A stretch of DNA of 21,666 nucleotides. It comes from Roseburia sp. (GTDB lineage Bacteria > Bacillota > Clostridia > Lachnospirales > Lachnospiraceae). Shown in pieces: positions 1 through 6,630 of this stretch; positions within the stretch are counted from its first letter, which is position 1; the number at the start of each line of letters is the position of its first letter. A program made the translations under genes and the position numbers. The notes under the pieces were generated by a model. That model was not told where the DNA came from, ran no database searches, and worked only from the letters and a program-made list of their open reading frames with translations. Location: positions 1 to 21,666 of the forward strand of contig JAUUNJ010000011.1 of assembly GCA_030844625.1 (NCBI GenBank). Reading direction: 5' to 3'.

Positions 1-86
1 TGATTTACCGTAACATAATCGTCTTTTTGTGATTTAAGATACTGTCTGATATATTCCTGTTGTTTTGTTTTATATTTCCCCGCCAT
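1..86 (-). CDS. Fur-family metal-responsive repressor, N-terminal fragment
   Basis: Only the first 28 codons are in the window; the gene continues past base 1. The peptide begins MAGKYKTKQQEYIRQYLKSQ and goes on to KDDYVTV. This resembles the opening helix of Fur/PerR/Zur repressors, which carry a basic KTKQ-type motif before the winged helix and then a 'TVD/TVN' turn. The start at 86 is chosen because AGGAGG lies 7 bases upstream; an in-frame ATG at 92 is too close to that site. The upstream region carries a sigma-A-like promoter with Fur-box-like palindromes, which suits an autoregulated iron or peroxide repressor. The metal-binding residues lie outside the window, so Fur, PerR and Zur cannot be told apart from the protein. 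The family call rests on a short stretch plus context. Confidence 0.6.
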   Translation of the reverse strand, partial: MAGKYKTKQQEYIRQYLKSQKDDYVTVN

Positions 87-134
87 AGTCATTCCTCCTA
101 TTAGGTAAATATCTGCCTGGCTCATCTCTCTTGC

Positions 135-157
135 AAAATGAAAATCTTTTTCATTTT
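135..157. promoter_or_regulatory. Fur-box-like operator 1, overlapping the -10
   Basis: A perfect palindrome with 10-base arms (AAAATGAAAA and TTTTCATTTT) separated by TCT. Its core TGAAAAT-C-TTTTTCA follows the 7-1-7 layout of Fur-family boxes (TGATAATnATTATCA in Bacillus). It covers most of the -10 and the likely transcription start, so a bound dimer would block RNA polymerase. Assignment to the adjacent Fur-family gene is inferred. Confidence 0.65.
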
Positions 158-181
158 ACACTGACACTGTTTAAATGTCAA
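153..181 (-). promoter_or_regulatory. Sigma-A-type promoter of the Fur-family gene
   Basis: Read on the minus strand, a perfect -35 TTGACA (176-181) is followed after exactly 17 bases by a -10 TAAAAT (153-158). The Fur-family start codon is about 67 bases further on. It is the best promoter match seen in the window. The -10 is embedded in one Fur-box-like palindrome, and a second palindrome lies just upstream of the -35. Confidence 0.75.
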
Positions 182-187
182 CGAATT

Positions 188-202
188 TGAAAATGTTTTT
201 CA
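188..202. promoter_or_regulatory. Fur-box-like operator 2, upstream of the -35
   Basis: The sequence TGAAAA-TGT-TTTTCA is an inverted repeat with 6-base arms. It matches the core of operator 1 except for one central base. It lies 6 bases upstream of the -35, so the two boxes bracket the promoter and are centred 49 bases apart. Such pairing is expected for an autoregulated Fur-family gene. Confidence 0.55.
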
Positions 203-244
203 TTTTTATCGGACAGAAAAATTCACAGAACCTTTCTGTCCAAT

Positions 245-277
245 AAAAAAACCGCCAGCCACTACTGTGACTGACGG
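245..277 (-). terminator. Rho-independent terminator of the LRR operon
   Basis: The minus-strand transcript folds an 11-base stem (267-277 with 252-262, including two G-U pairs) around a 4-base loop. A run of seven U (251-245) follows. It begins 15 bases after the stop codon of the leucine-rich repeat gene at 292. Confidence 0.85.
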
Positions 278-291
278 CATATATTCTAAAA

Positions 292-1602
292 TTATATTGT
301 TATTACTCCTGCTGGAATTTTAATATTTTCATTCTTGCACATATAAAAAGCATCTTTTCCAATATATTTCAGGCTCTTTGGTAATGTAACATCTGTCAGT
401 TTATCACACATTGCAAAAGCCTCTTCCCCGATTGTTTGCACACCCTCAGGAATTACAACTTTTTCAAGTTTGGATTTTTCATTGGTATAATATCTTCTGT
501 TTCTAAAAGCTCTTGGTGCAATTTCTTTTACATTTGAAGGAATTATCACTTCCTGATCATTTCCAATATATCTGATCAGCACTCCATCATCTGTAATATA
601 CATATTGTTAACAACCTTAATCTTTTCCGGAAGCTGTTTTGCTATTTCCTCAATGGAAATTAAATTTTTCTTTTCATCAGGATAGAAATTATACATATAA
701 TCAAAAGTATCTACCAATGTGACAATACTCTTTGAATCTAACTTCTTTGTCTTAATAACAAATTCATCAATTGCCATTTCATCTACATTATCATAACTGG
801 TCCTATAACTTGTATTATCTATTCTTTCCACCGTTTCAGGAATTGTGACCTTCACTAATTCCCTGCAGAGAGCTACATCCCTGTCATCATCCAAATAATA
901 TCCATATAAAATTGACTGAAGGCAGAAATCTGTACAGCCGTTTTCGATTACAAGTTCTTTTCTTCCGCTTGGTACTCTGACAATCTTCTTTCCATCCTTT
1001 GAATAAATAACACCCTTAATGCTCTTATATTTCGTATCTTTCTTACTAACATATAAGTTATCTGCATAACAATAACTTACATTTTTCACCGAAAGTTTGG
1101 TGTTAAAGGTTACATTCTTAACCTTTGACATAATTCCGCACCATTCCCCGTCCCCGGCTTTCACCTTAACTTTAAATTTGCCCGGTATTGTAATGTTTTT
1201 TAATTTCTTACATCCGACAAATGCTTCGTTTCCTATAGTTTTTACACTGGTTGGAATGGTGATTTTTTTAATGGATGTGTTTTCAAAACTATGCCATCCA
1301 ATGGTTTTTACTGTCTTTGGAATCGTCACTGTCTTTAAATTTTTACATCCCGAAAATGCATATTTGGAAATATAAGTGATACCCTTTTTAATTACAACTT
1401 TTTTAATCTTCTTGTTGTTCTTAAATCTCATACTGTCAGGCATCCTGCCTTTTCCTCTAATTGTCAATGTTCCCTTTTTCAGTTCGTACGTTACTTTTTT
1501 CTTTGTTTTCTTTGTTGCTGCCTGGGTATTGGTTACGGACACCAGCGTAACTGTCAATGCTAAAAGAAAAACTATTACAAATGCTTTTGATATTTTTTTC
1601 AT
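292..1602 (-). CDS. Secreted BspA-like leucine-rich repeat protein (LRR_5 type)
   Basis: 436 residues. Residues 1-28 form a signal peptide with a KK-containing start, a long hydrophobic core and an AxA-like end (TQAA). The mature protein is Lys-rich. LRR_5 repeats of the form 'IG..AF..C..L..VTIP..V' occur around residues 70-150 (for example IGNEAFVGCKKLKNITIP) and again at 355-436 (IGEEAFAMCDKLTDVTLP). Between them is about 200 residues of less regular sequence. There is no sortase motif and no C-terminal membrane anchor, so it is probably released or held by charge. BspA-like proteins of other bacteria bind host matrix proteins or other bacteria; that role is inferred here. It lies 15 bases downstream of another LRR gene with its own AAGGAGG site, and a terminator follows, so it is the second gene of a two-gene operon. 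Confidence 0.85.
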   Translation of the reverse strand: MKKISKAFVIVFLLALTVTLVSVTNTQAATKKTKKKVTYELKKGTLTIRGKGRMPDSMRFKNNKKIKKVVIKKGITYISKYAFSGCKNLKTVTIPKTVKTIGWHSFENTSIKKITIPTSVKTIGNEAFVGCKKLKNITIPGKFKVKVKAGDGEWCGIMSKVKNVTFNTKLSVKNVSYCYADNLYVSKKDTKYKSIKGVIYSKDGKKIVRVPSGRKELVIENGCTDFCLQSILYGYYLDDDRDVALCRELVKVTIPETVERIDNTSYRTSYDNVDEMAIDEFVIKTKKLDSKSIVTLVDTFDYMYNFYPDEKKNLISIEEIAKQLPEKIKVVNNMYITDDGVLIRYIGNDQEVIIPSNVKEIAPRAFRNRRYYTNEKSKLEKVVIPEGVQTIGEEAFAMCDKLTDVTLPKSLKYIGKDAFYMCKNENIKIPAGVITI

Positions 1603-1617
1603 GCTGCGTCCTCCTTT

Positions 1618-2991
1618 TTAATTACCATTTACCTTGTATGCTTTTACAACTTCATTATTTGCTTTTATTACCACATTCTCATCACATGAGACACCATATC
1701 CGGCATACTTACCATATTCATCGGTTCGAATCATGTTCTTATTATTTGTAACATCAAGTTCTTTAATCCTTGTTCCCTCAATATTCAGATAATCCAGATT
1801 AGTGTTTTTTGAAATATCAATTGTTGATAATTTTGTATGATTCAATTGTGCTGAATAAAGCTTTGGACAGTTGGATAAATCAATCTGTGAAATTTCGTTA
1901 TTACCTGCTGTCAAATGGAATAATTCCTTTAGATTTGTTACATCCAGTTTGGTTAGTTTATTTTGGGAACAATCTAAATCGGATAACTTTGTCAGCCTAC
2001 TTAAATCAAGGGTTAATAATTGATTTCCACTACACTCCAGACTTTCTAAGCTCGTCAAATTACTCAAATCAAGTTTTTCTAACTTATTATTATTACAATC
2101 AAGTATCGTTAACTTTTTATTGTTCTTAAGATTTAATTTCTCTAAACTGTTATGATCAACGCTCAGACAATCAATTCTGGTGTTTTTACTGAAATCAATA
2201 TTCCTGATTTTTTCATTGCCTTGTATCATAACAAATGTTAACTGCTTATTATTTTTCAAATTCAGTTTAGAGAGATTGGTGTTTGTAATCCACAGCCGTT
2301 TTAATTTCTTGTTTTTTGTCAGGTTGGCCTTCTTTAATTCTTTTCCTTTCATTGTGAGAGAAGTAAGATTTTTCAGTTTTGTTATATCCACATTCTTTGT
2401 TTTTCCACTGATTTCAACACTTGTTAATTTTTGATTTTTTCCAAACCTGATCTTGCCAGTTTTTGAATTACTTATAAACTCCTTCAGTTTTTTATTGCCA
2501 GAAACAGTTATGGTTTTTATTTTACTGCTGGTAATGTTTACACTCTTTAATTTTTTTATTTTACTAATGCTTATGTTTCCTGCTTTTACATTAGATAAAT
2601 ATATCTCCTTCACTTCTTTACATTGGTTAATCTCTGAGAAATTTTTTAATTTTACTTTCTGTTTTTCTCCAGTAATATAAATGGTTTCAATCGCCTTAAG
2701 TTTGGAAATACCTTTTAGATTAATCGTACCTTTTTTTACATGAATATAAAGTTCCGCACCCTCTTCCTGATTTTTCTGCTCCATAATACTGATAAGTCCA
2801 TCGTTATTATCATCTATTGCCTTTAAAGTCTTTCTTAAATTGGCATCCGGAAAATTAGTCTTATTAAGTTTTACCCCTTCATATTGCTGGGAATTCAGAT
2901 CTGCCTTTACTGTTACATTAAAACCTGCTCCGACTGCTGACATCATCGCAAACATCATGGTTGTTGCCAAAACTTTTCTAAATGTCTTCAT
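1618..2991 (-). CDS. Secreted internalin-like leucine-rich repeat protein with an EF-hand loop
   Basis: 457 residues from the ATG at 2991, which has AGGAGGGAGG directly upstream; an in-frame ATG 14 codons earlier has no such site. Residues 1-30 are a signal peptide ending VKA. Residues 46-71 hold the 'NFPDANLRKTLK' motif common at the N-terminus of Clostridia LRR proteins, followed by a complete 12-residue EF-hand loop (D60, N62, D64, G65, I67, E71), so calcium binding is likely. From about residue 80 to 430 there are roughly 16 or more short repeats. The early ones are irregular and Lys-rich. The later ones are typical 'L..LDCSNNKL..LDLSNLT' units of 20-23 residues. No anchor is seen. It is the promoter-proximal gene of the pair with the BspA-like protein. 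Binding to a host or glycan surface is inferred from the fold alone. Confidence 0.83.
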   Translation of the reverse strand: MKTFRKVLATTMMFAMMSAVGAGFNVTVKADLNSQQYEGVKLNKTNFPDANLRKTLKAIDDNNDGLISIMEQKNQEEGAELYIHVKKGTINLKGISKLKAIETIYITGEKQKVKLKNFSEINQCKEVKEIYLSNVKAGNISISKIKKLKSVNITSSKIKTITVSGNKKLKEFISNSKTGKIRFGKNQKLTSVEISGKTKNVDITKLKNLTSLTMKGKELKKANLTKNKKLKRLWITNTNLSKLNLKNNKQLTFVMIQGNEKIRNIDFSKNTRIDCLSVDHNSLEKLNLKNNKKLTILDCNNNKLEKLDLSNLTSLESLECSGNQLLTLDLSRLTKLSDLDCSQNKLTKLDVTNLKELFHLTAGNNEISQIDLSNCPKLYSAQLNHTKLSTIDISKNTNLDYLNIEGTRIKELDVTNNKNMIRTDEYGKYAGYGVSCDENVVIKANNEVVKAYKVNGN

Positions 2992-3155
2992 ATTTTCCTC
3001 CCTCCTAATAATAACTTTGTTTTTCATACGCAACCTGTTTTACTTAAATCCCTTTTTTCATAACCCAACCTGCGCGTTTTTGATATAACATTGAACTGTT
3101 ATAATTATTAAACGCAAGTAAATCTGTTTTTATCGCACAATTTAATTATATATGC

Positions 3156-3161
3156 TATAAT
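3156..3161 (+). promoter_or_regulatory. Possible -10 box of the plus-strand orphan gene
   Basis: A perfect TATAAT lies 33 bases upstream of the start codon at 3195. No good -35 is seen at 16-18 bases, and the surroundings are AT-rich, so a chance match is possible. Confidence 0.35.
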
Positions 3162-3194
3162 TTTTATTATACTTTCAGAAAGGGTGCAAAATAT

Positions 3195-3749
3195 ATGAAA
3201 CTTATAAACATGCAAACTACTTTGCCTGTAAGTAAAGTAGAACAGAATTTAAAAAAGGAATCAAAATATTATTTATCCGGTGATGAAAGTTTTAACGAAT
3301 GGTCACTGACGAAATATAATAAAAATCAAACCGGAATACATGTATCATATGACGAAAAAATAAAAAAAATCTGTGCTTATTATGAGGACGGAGCAGAACA
3401 TAACAATTTTTTAATTCCTCTTACCCAGATTTTTACAGGAAAAATTAAAGCAAAGAATGGTATGACTTTTATTAAAGGACGAATTAACCTTTCCCCTCTT
3501 TTTAACATTCCCATCTTTCTTATATTCCTGGGACTGACTATTATGTATGAGGTTTTTGAACCACAAAGAAGTATTATTGGAACTATATATATTCTCTTTA
3601 TTGTATATTTTCTTTTTATAAAGAAAACATATCGGGATCTTGACAATAAAATCTCCATTTACCTGAATGCCTGTACCTATGGTTCTAAAAAGGTAAAGAA
3701 AAGCAATCCTAACAGGAAAAAAGGAAAATGGGCTGGCAGACACTATTAG
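3195..3749 (+). CDS. Uncharacterised two-helix membrane protein
   Basis: 184 residues; I do not recognise the family. There is no signal peptide. Residues 1-98 form a polar, probably cytoplasmic domain with beta-strand-like alternation (GIHVSYDEKIKKICAYYEDG). Two hydrophobic segments follow at about 101-120 and 124-142, separated by a short polar turn, then a basic tail ending KKGKWAGRHY. The layout (soluble domain, helical hairpin, basic tail) is like many small PH-domain-like or YcxB-like proteins, but no specific motif supports either. It is the only gene on the plus strand here. It is transcribed away from the LRR operon and ends at a hairpin shared with the converging HAD gene. A GAAAGGG site precedes the ATG. 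A long minus-strand frame overlaps it but has no ribosome binding site and no coherent protein character. Confidence 0.65.
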   Translation: MKLINMQTTLPVSKVEQNLKKESKYYLSGDESFNEWSLTKYNKNQTGIHVSYDEKIKKICAYYEDGAEHNNFLIPLTQIFTGKIKAKNGMTFIKGRINLSPLFNIPIFLIFLGLTIMYEVFEPQRSIIGTIYILFIVYFLFIKKTYRDLDNKISIYLNACTYGSKKVKKSNPNRKKGKWAGRHY

Positions 3750-3762
3750 GACGAAAATTTTT

Positions 3763-3808
3763 AAACCTTCCTGTTTCATATATCTGAAACAGGAAGGTTT
3801 TATTTTTT
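3763..3808. terminator. Terminator between converging genes
   Basis: A perfect 16-base stem (3763-3778 with 3785-3800) closes a 6-base loop. On the plus strand it is followed by TATTTTTTG, a good U tract for ending the orphan gene. On the minus strand the flank is AAAAATTTTC, weaker but usable, so it may serve the HAD gene too. Confidence 0.85.
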
Positions 3809-3813
3809 GTAAC

Positions 3814-4638
3814 TCACTCTTCACACAAAAGATATTTCTCTATTGCCTCTGCACATCCGTCATGATCACAATCAGAAACCATCACATCGCAAATTTCCCT
3901 TACTGTATCATTGGCATTACCCATCGCCACAGAAAGACCTGCTGTTTTCAATATCTCAACATCATTGTATGAATCGCCTACAGCAATTGTTTGTTCTATG
4001 GAAATCCCAAGGTGTTCACACAGCTTTACCAGCCCTATTCCTTTGTTCACTCCCTTTGCCGATATCTCAACAGATGTTTTTTCCGCATCAATTAATACCA
4101 AATCCAACTCTTCAAGCCTTTCTTTGGTTTTGTCCCTTTCCTCAGCATTAACATGGTAAATATTAAACTTTTCCACCGGAAAGCTGTTTTCATCATAAAA
4201 TGCCCAGATATCATCCACTTTTTTAGCTACTTTTTCAAACAACGGTATGTAATTTCCCATTTGAAAATGTTCCATATTCTCATAGTCACTTTTCTGTACG
4301 ATGGAATCATTTGTCATAATATGAGGCATACTGTCTTCCATTTTGGCAATCCTTAATATTTTTTTTACCTTATCCACAGGGATAGCATTGGAATAAATTT
4401 CTTTATTTTCTTTTAAATCATAAACCTGTGCGCCACTGACACAGTTAATATATCGAAGTCCCGGTATCTGCTCTATGTAACCGGAAAGCTCTGCAACACA
4501 TCTGCCCGTAGACAGAATTACCTCTTTACCGCTGTCAACTGCCTTACTAATCATTTCCAAACTTTTGGGTAAAATCTTTTTATCTGAATTTAAGAGCGTT
4601 CCATCCATGTCAAATGCTATTAATTTATATTTACTCAT
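3814..4638 (-). CDS. Cof-type HAD-IIB family phosphatase
   Basis: 274 residues, the usual length for the Cof/YidA subfamily. All four HAD motifs are visible: FDMDGTLL with nucleophile D10 and acid/base D12; ILSTGR with T44; K199 in KGVNKG; and GDSYNDVEIL with D222 and D226 for magnesium. The region from about 85 to 190 is the C2B cap. These enzymes hydrolyse sugar phosphates, nucleotides or cofactors in the cytoplasm, and the exact substrate cannot be read from sequence. AGGAGG lies 8 bases before the start. It sits downstream of proS but behind that gene's strong terminator, so it is probably transcribed alone or only by read-through. Confidence 0.9.
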   Translation of the reverse strand: MSKYKLIAFDMDGTLLNSDKKILPKSLEMISKAVDSGKEVILSTGRCVAELSGYIEQIPGLRYINCVSGAQVYDLKENKEIYSNAIPVDKVKKILRIAKMEDSMPHIMTNDSIVQKSDYENMEHFQMGNYIPLFEKVAKKVDDIWAFYDENSFPVEKFNIYHVNAEERDKTKERLEELDLVLIDAEKTSVEISAKGVNKGIGLVKLCEHLGISIEQTIAVGDSYNDVEILKTAGLSVAMGNANDTVREICDVMVSDCDHDGCAEAIEKYLLCEE

Positions 4639-4704
4639 GCCTTTTACCTCCTGTTATTTATTACCGGCAACACATACAATATTTTTCATATAATATCAAT
4701 AGTC

Positions 4705-4762
4705 TACAATATAAAACATCCACCTGCAATAATCAAATTGCAGGTGGATGTTTTATATTGTA
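4705..4762 (-). terminator. Terminator of proS, perfect 26-base hairpin
   Basis: A perfect 26-base inverted repeat (4705-4730 with 4737-4762) with a 6-base loop starts directly at the base after the proS stop codon. The GC core (CCACCTGC) is followed on the minus strand by TTTTATATTGT, which provides the U tract inside the outer AT arm. The symmetry means it could also stop transcripts on the other strand. Confidence 0.85.
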
Positions 4763-6499
4763 TTATTTAACCTGACTGTAAATATCATCTGTCAGTTTCT
4801 TTATAATTTTTTCAACCTCTGTAACTGCATCATCTACCGGTGTCTTCTGCTTATCAATGACCTTGTCACGGGTTGAAATTTCCACAGCGTTTTCTGCAAG
4901 GTTTCTTGGACTTACCACAACTCTTACCGGAACCCCCAGAAGGTCTGCATCTGCAAACATAGCTCCAGGTCTCACCTTTCTGTCATCATAAATCACTTCA
5001 ATTCCCTTATTCTGGAGTGTTTCATAAAGTTCATCCGCCTTAGCCTTACATTCCCCATCATCAGAACGTAAACAGCAGAGATGTACCTGCCAAGGTGCAA
5101 TGGTAATCGGCCAGATTGGACCATAATCATCATGTCTTACTTCACAAATAGAAGCCGCCATACGACCAACACCTATTCCATAACATCCCATAATCGGATA
5201 GTGACTTTCACCGTTCTCGTCTGTATATGTGAAATTCATTGACTCGGAATATTTTGTGCCAAGCTGGAAGATATTACCAACTTCAATCCCTCTTGAAATA
5301 TTAATAGAAGGCTTTCCGCATTTCGGACAGATACCACCTACAGAAATTTTTGCCAGGTCAAGATATTCAACTTTGCCGTAATCTCTCTCCACATTAAATC
5401 CCTGATAATGTGCATCTGCTTTATTGGCACCTGTTACAAGATAATCAATACCTTCAACAGAATTGTCAAACAATACGGTAATCTTATCGGAAAGTCCTAC
5501 AGGTCCGATAAATCCTGCTGTAAGTTCACAGTCATCTGTAATAATTGCCGGATGAATTGCCTCCCCAACAGCATTGGTAAGTTTTGTTTCATTAATATCC
5601 AAATCACCGCGAATAAATGCAACAATATAACTGTCATCTGCATTTCTCTGGTAAACCACTGCTTTACATGTGTTTTCAGCAGGAATATTCAGGAAATCAC
5701 AAAGTTCCTCAATGGTACCTGTTCCCGGTGTGGCAACCTCCTCCATATCCGCCAGAGGAATTTTGTTTTCATTTTTAATAATGCTTGCTGCTGCTTCCAC
5801 ATTCGCACTGTACCCACATTCCGGGCAGATTGCAATGGAATCCTCTCCGGCTGGTGTAAGAAGCATATATTCATGGGAAATACTTCCCCCCATCATACCG
5901 GAATCTGATGCCACAATGGCAACCTCCGGAATACCGCATCTTGCAAAGATTCTTGAGTATGCGTTATATACCTTTTCGTAATACTGCTCCAGATCTTCCT
6001 GTGATGTGTGGAAAGAATATGCATCTTTCATGGTGAACTCGCGGACACGGATCAATCCTGCCCTTGGTCTCGCCTCATCACGGAATTTGGTCTGAATCTG
6101 ATAAATCATAAACGGATATTTTGCATAACTGTTGGCATATTCTCTTACCAACTGAACAGATGCCTCTTCATGTGTCATTCCAAGAACCATCTTGCTTCCT
6201 GTTCTGTCTGTAAATCTGAGAAGCTCAGAACCAACGCTTTCATATCTTCCCGACTCCTCCCAAAGGCTTCCAGGTAATGTTACAGGAAACAGAACTTCCT
6301 GTCCGTCTAATTTATCCATTTCATCACGGATAATATTTTCTATTTTTTGAGAAATACGTTTCATTGGCGGGAATTGGGAGTAAATACCGTTGGCTACATT
6401 TTTGATATAACCTCCTCTTACCATTAATGCATGACTGTCAATAAGACAATTGGCAGGTCTTTCCTTAAATCTGTCGCCAATAAGTTTTGATAATTTCAT
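4763..6499 (-). CDS. proS: Prolyl-tRNA synthetase, bacterial type with editing domain
   Basis: 578 residues, typical for the long bacterial ProS. It joins proline to tRNA-Pro in the cytoplasm using ATP. Class II motifs are present: motif 2 in FRDEARPRAGLIRVREF followed by MKDAYSF, and motif 3 in GCYGIGVGRMAASICE. Between them (roughly residues 225-405) lies the YbaK-like insertion that hydrolyses mischarged Ala-tRNA-Pro (start near IEELCDFLNIPAE). A CPECG and a CPKCG flank this insertion, possibly a small zinc site. The C-terminal anticodon-binding domain begins near residue 440 (PWQVHLCCL) and includes VIYDDRKVRPGAMFADADLLGVP. AAGGAG lies 7 bases upstream of the ATG. A sigma-A-like promoter is seen at 6551-6579, and no T-box element was found. 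It stands as a single-gene unit. Confidence 0.97.
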   Translation of the reverse strand: MKLSKLIGDRFKERPANCLIDSHALMVRGGYIKNVANGIYSQFPPMKRISQKIENIIRDEMDKLDGQEVLFPVTLPGSLWEESGRYESVGSELLRFTDRTGSKMVLGMTHEEASVQLVREYANSYAKYPFMIYQIQTKFRDEARPRAGLIRVREFTMKDAYSFHTSQEDLEQYYEKVYNAYSRIFARCGIPEVAIVASDSGMMGGSISHEYMLLTPAGEDSIAICPECGYSANVEAAASIIKNENKIPLADMEEVATPGTGTIEELCDFLNIPAENTCKAVVYQRNADDSYIVAFIRGDLDINETKLTNAVGEAIHPAIITDDCELTAGFIGPVGLSDKITVLFDNSVEGIDYLVTGANKADAHYQGFNVERDYGKVEYLDLAKISVGGICPKCGKPSINISRGIEVGNIFQLGTKYSESMNFTYTDENGESHYPIMGCYGIGVGRMAASICEVRHDDYGPIWPITIAPWQVHLCCLRSDDGECKAKADELYETLQNKGIEVIYDDRKVRPGAMFADADLLGVPVRVVVSPRNLAENAVEISTRDKVIDKQKTPVDDAVTEVEKIIKKLTDDIYSQVK

Positions 6500-6550
6500 T
6501 TCTCTTCTCCTTGTAATTTGATAATTTTAATAGTCTTTTTTACTGGAAAT

Positions 6551-6579
6551 AGTTTAATACACTTTATCTTAAAAATCAA
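6551..6579 (-). promoter_or_regulatory. Putative sigma-A promoter of proS
   Basis: On the minus strand, -35 TTGATT (6574-6579) and -10 TAAACT (6551-6556) are separated by exactly 17 bases, about 52 bases upstream of the proS start. The match is moderate in an AT-rich region. Confidence 0.5.
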
Positions 6580-6630
6580 CTATACGCTGTTTAAATTAGA
6601 ATCATTATTCCTTTTTCATTTTTTGTTTAT

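Noticed and set aside
3411..3824. 137-residue minus-strand frame opposite the orphan membrane gene
   Set aside because: It runs through the shared terminator hairpin into the HAD gene end, has no ribosome binding site, and shows no coherent protein features.
5408..5908. 166-residue plus-strand frame opposite proS
   Set aside because: It is antisense to a certain gene, Cys- and Ile-rich without any motif, and has no ribosome binding site.
6500..6630. T-box leader upstream of proS
   Set aside because: No AGGGTGG-type antiterminator sequence or leader hairpin is seen; there is only a plausible sigma-A promoter.
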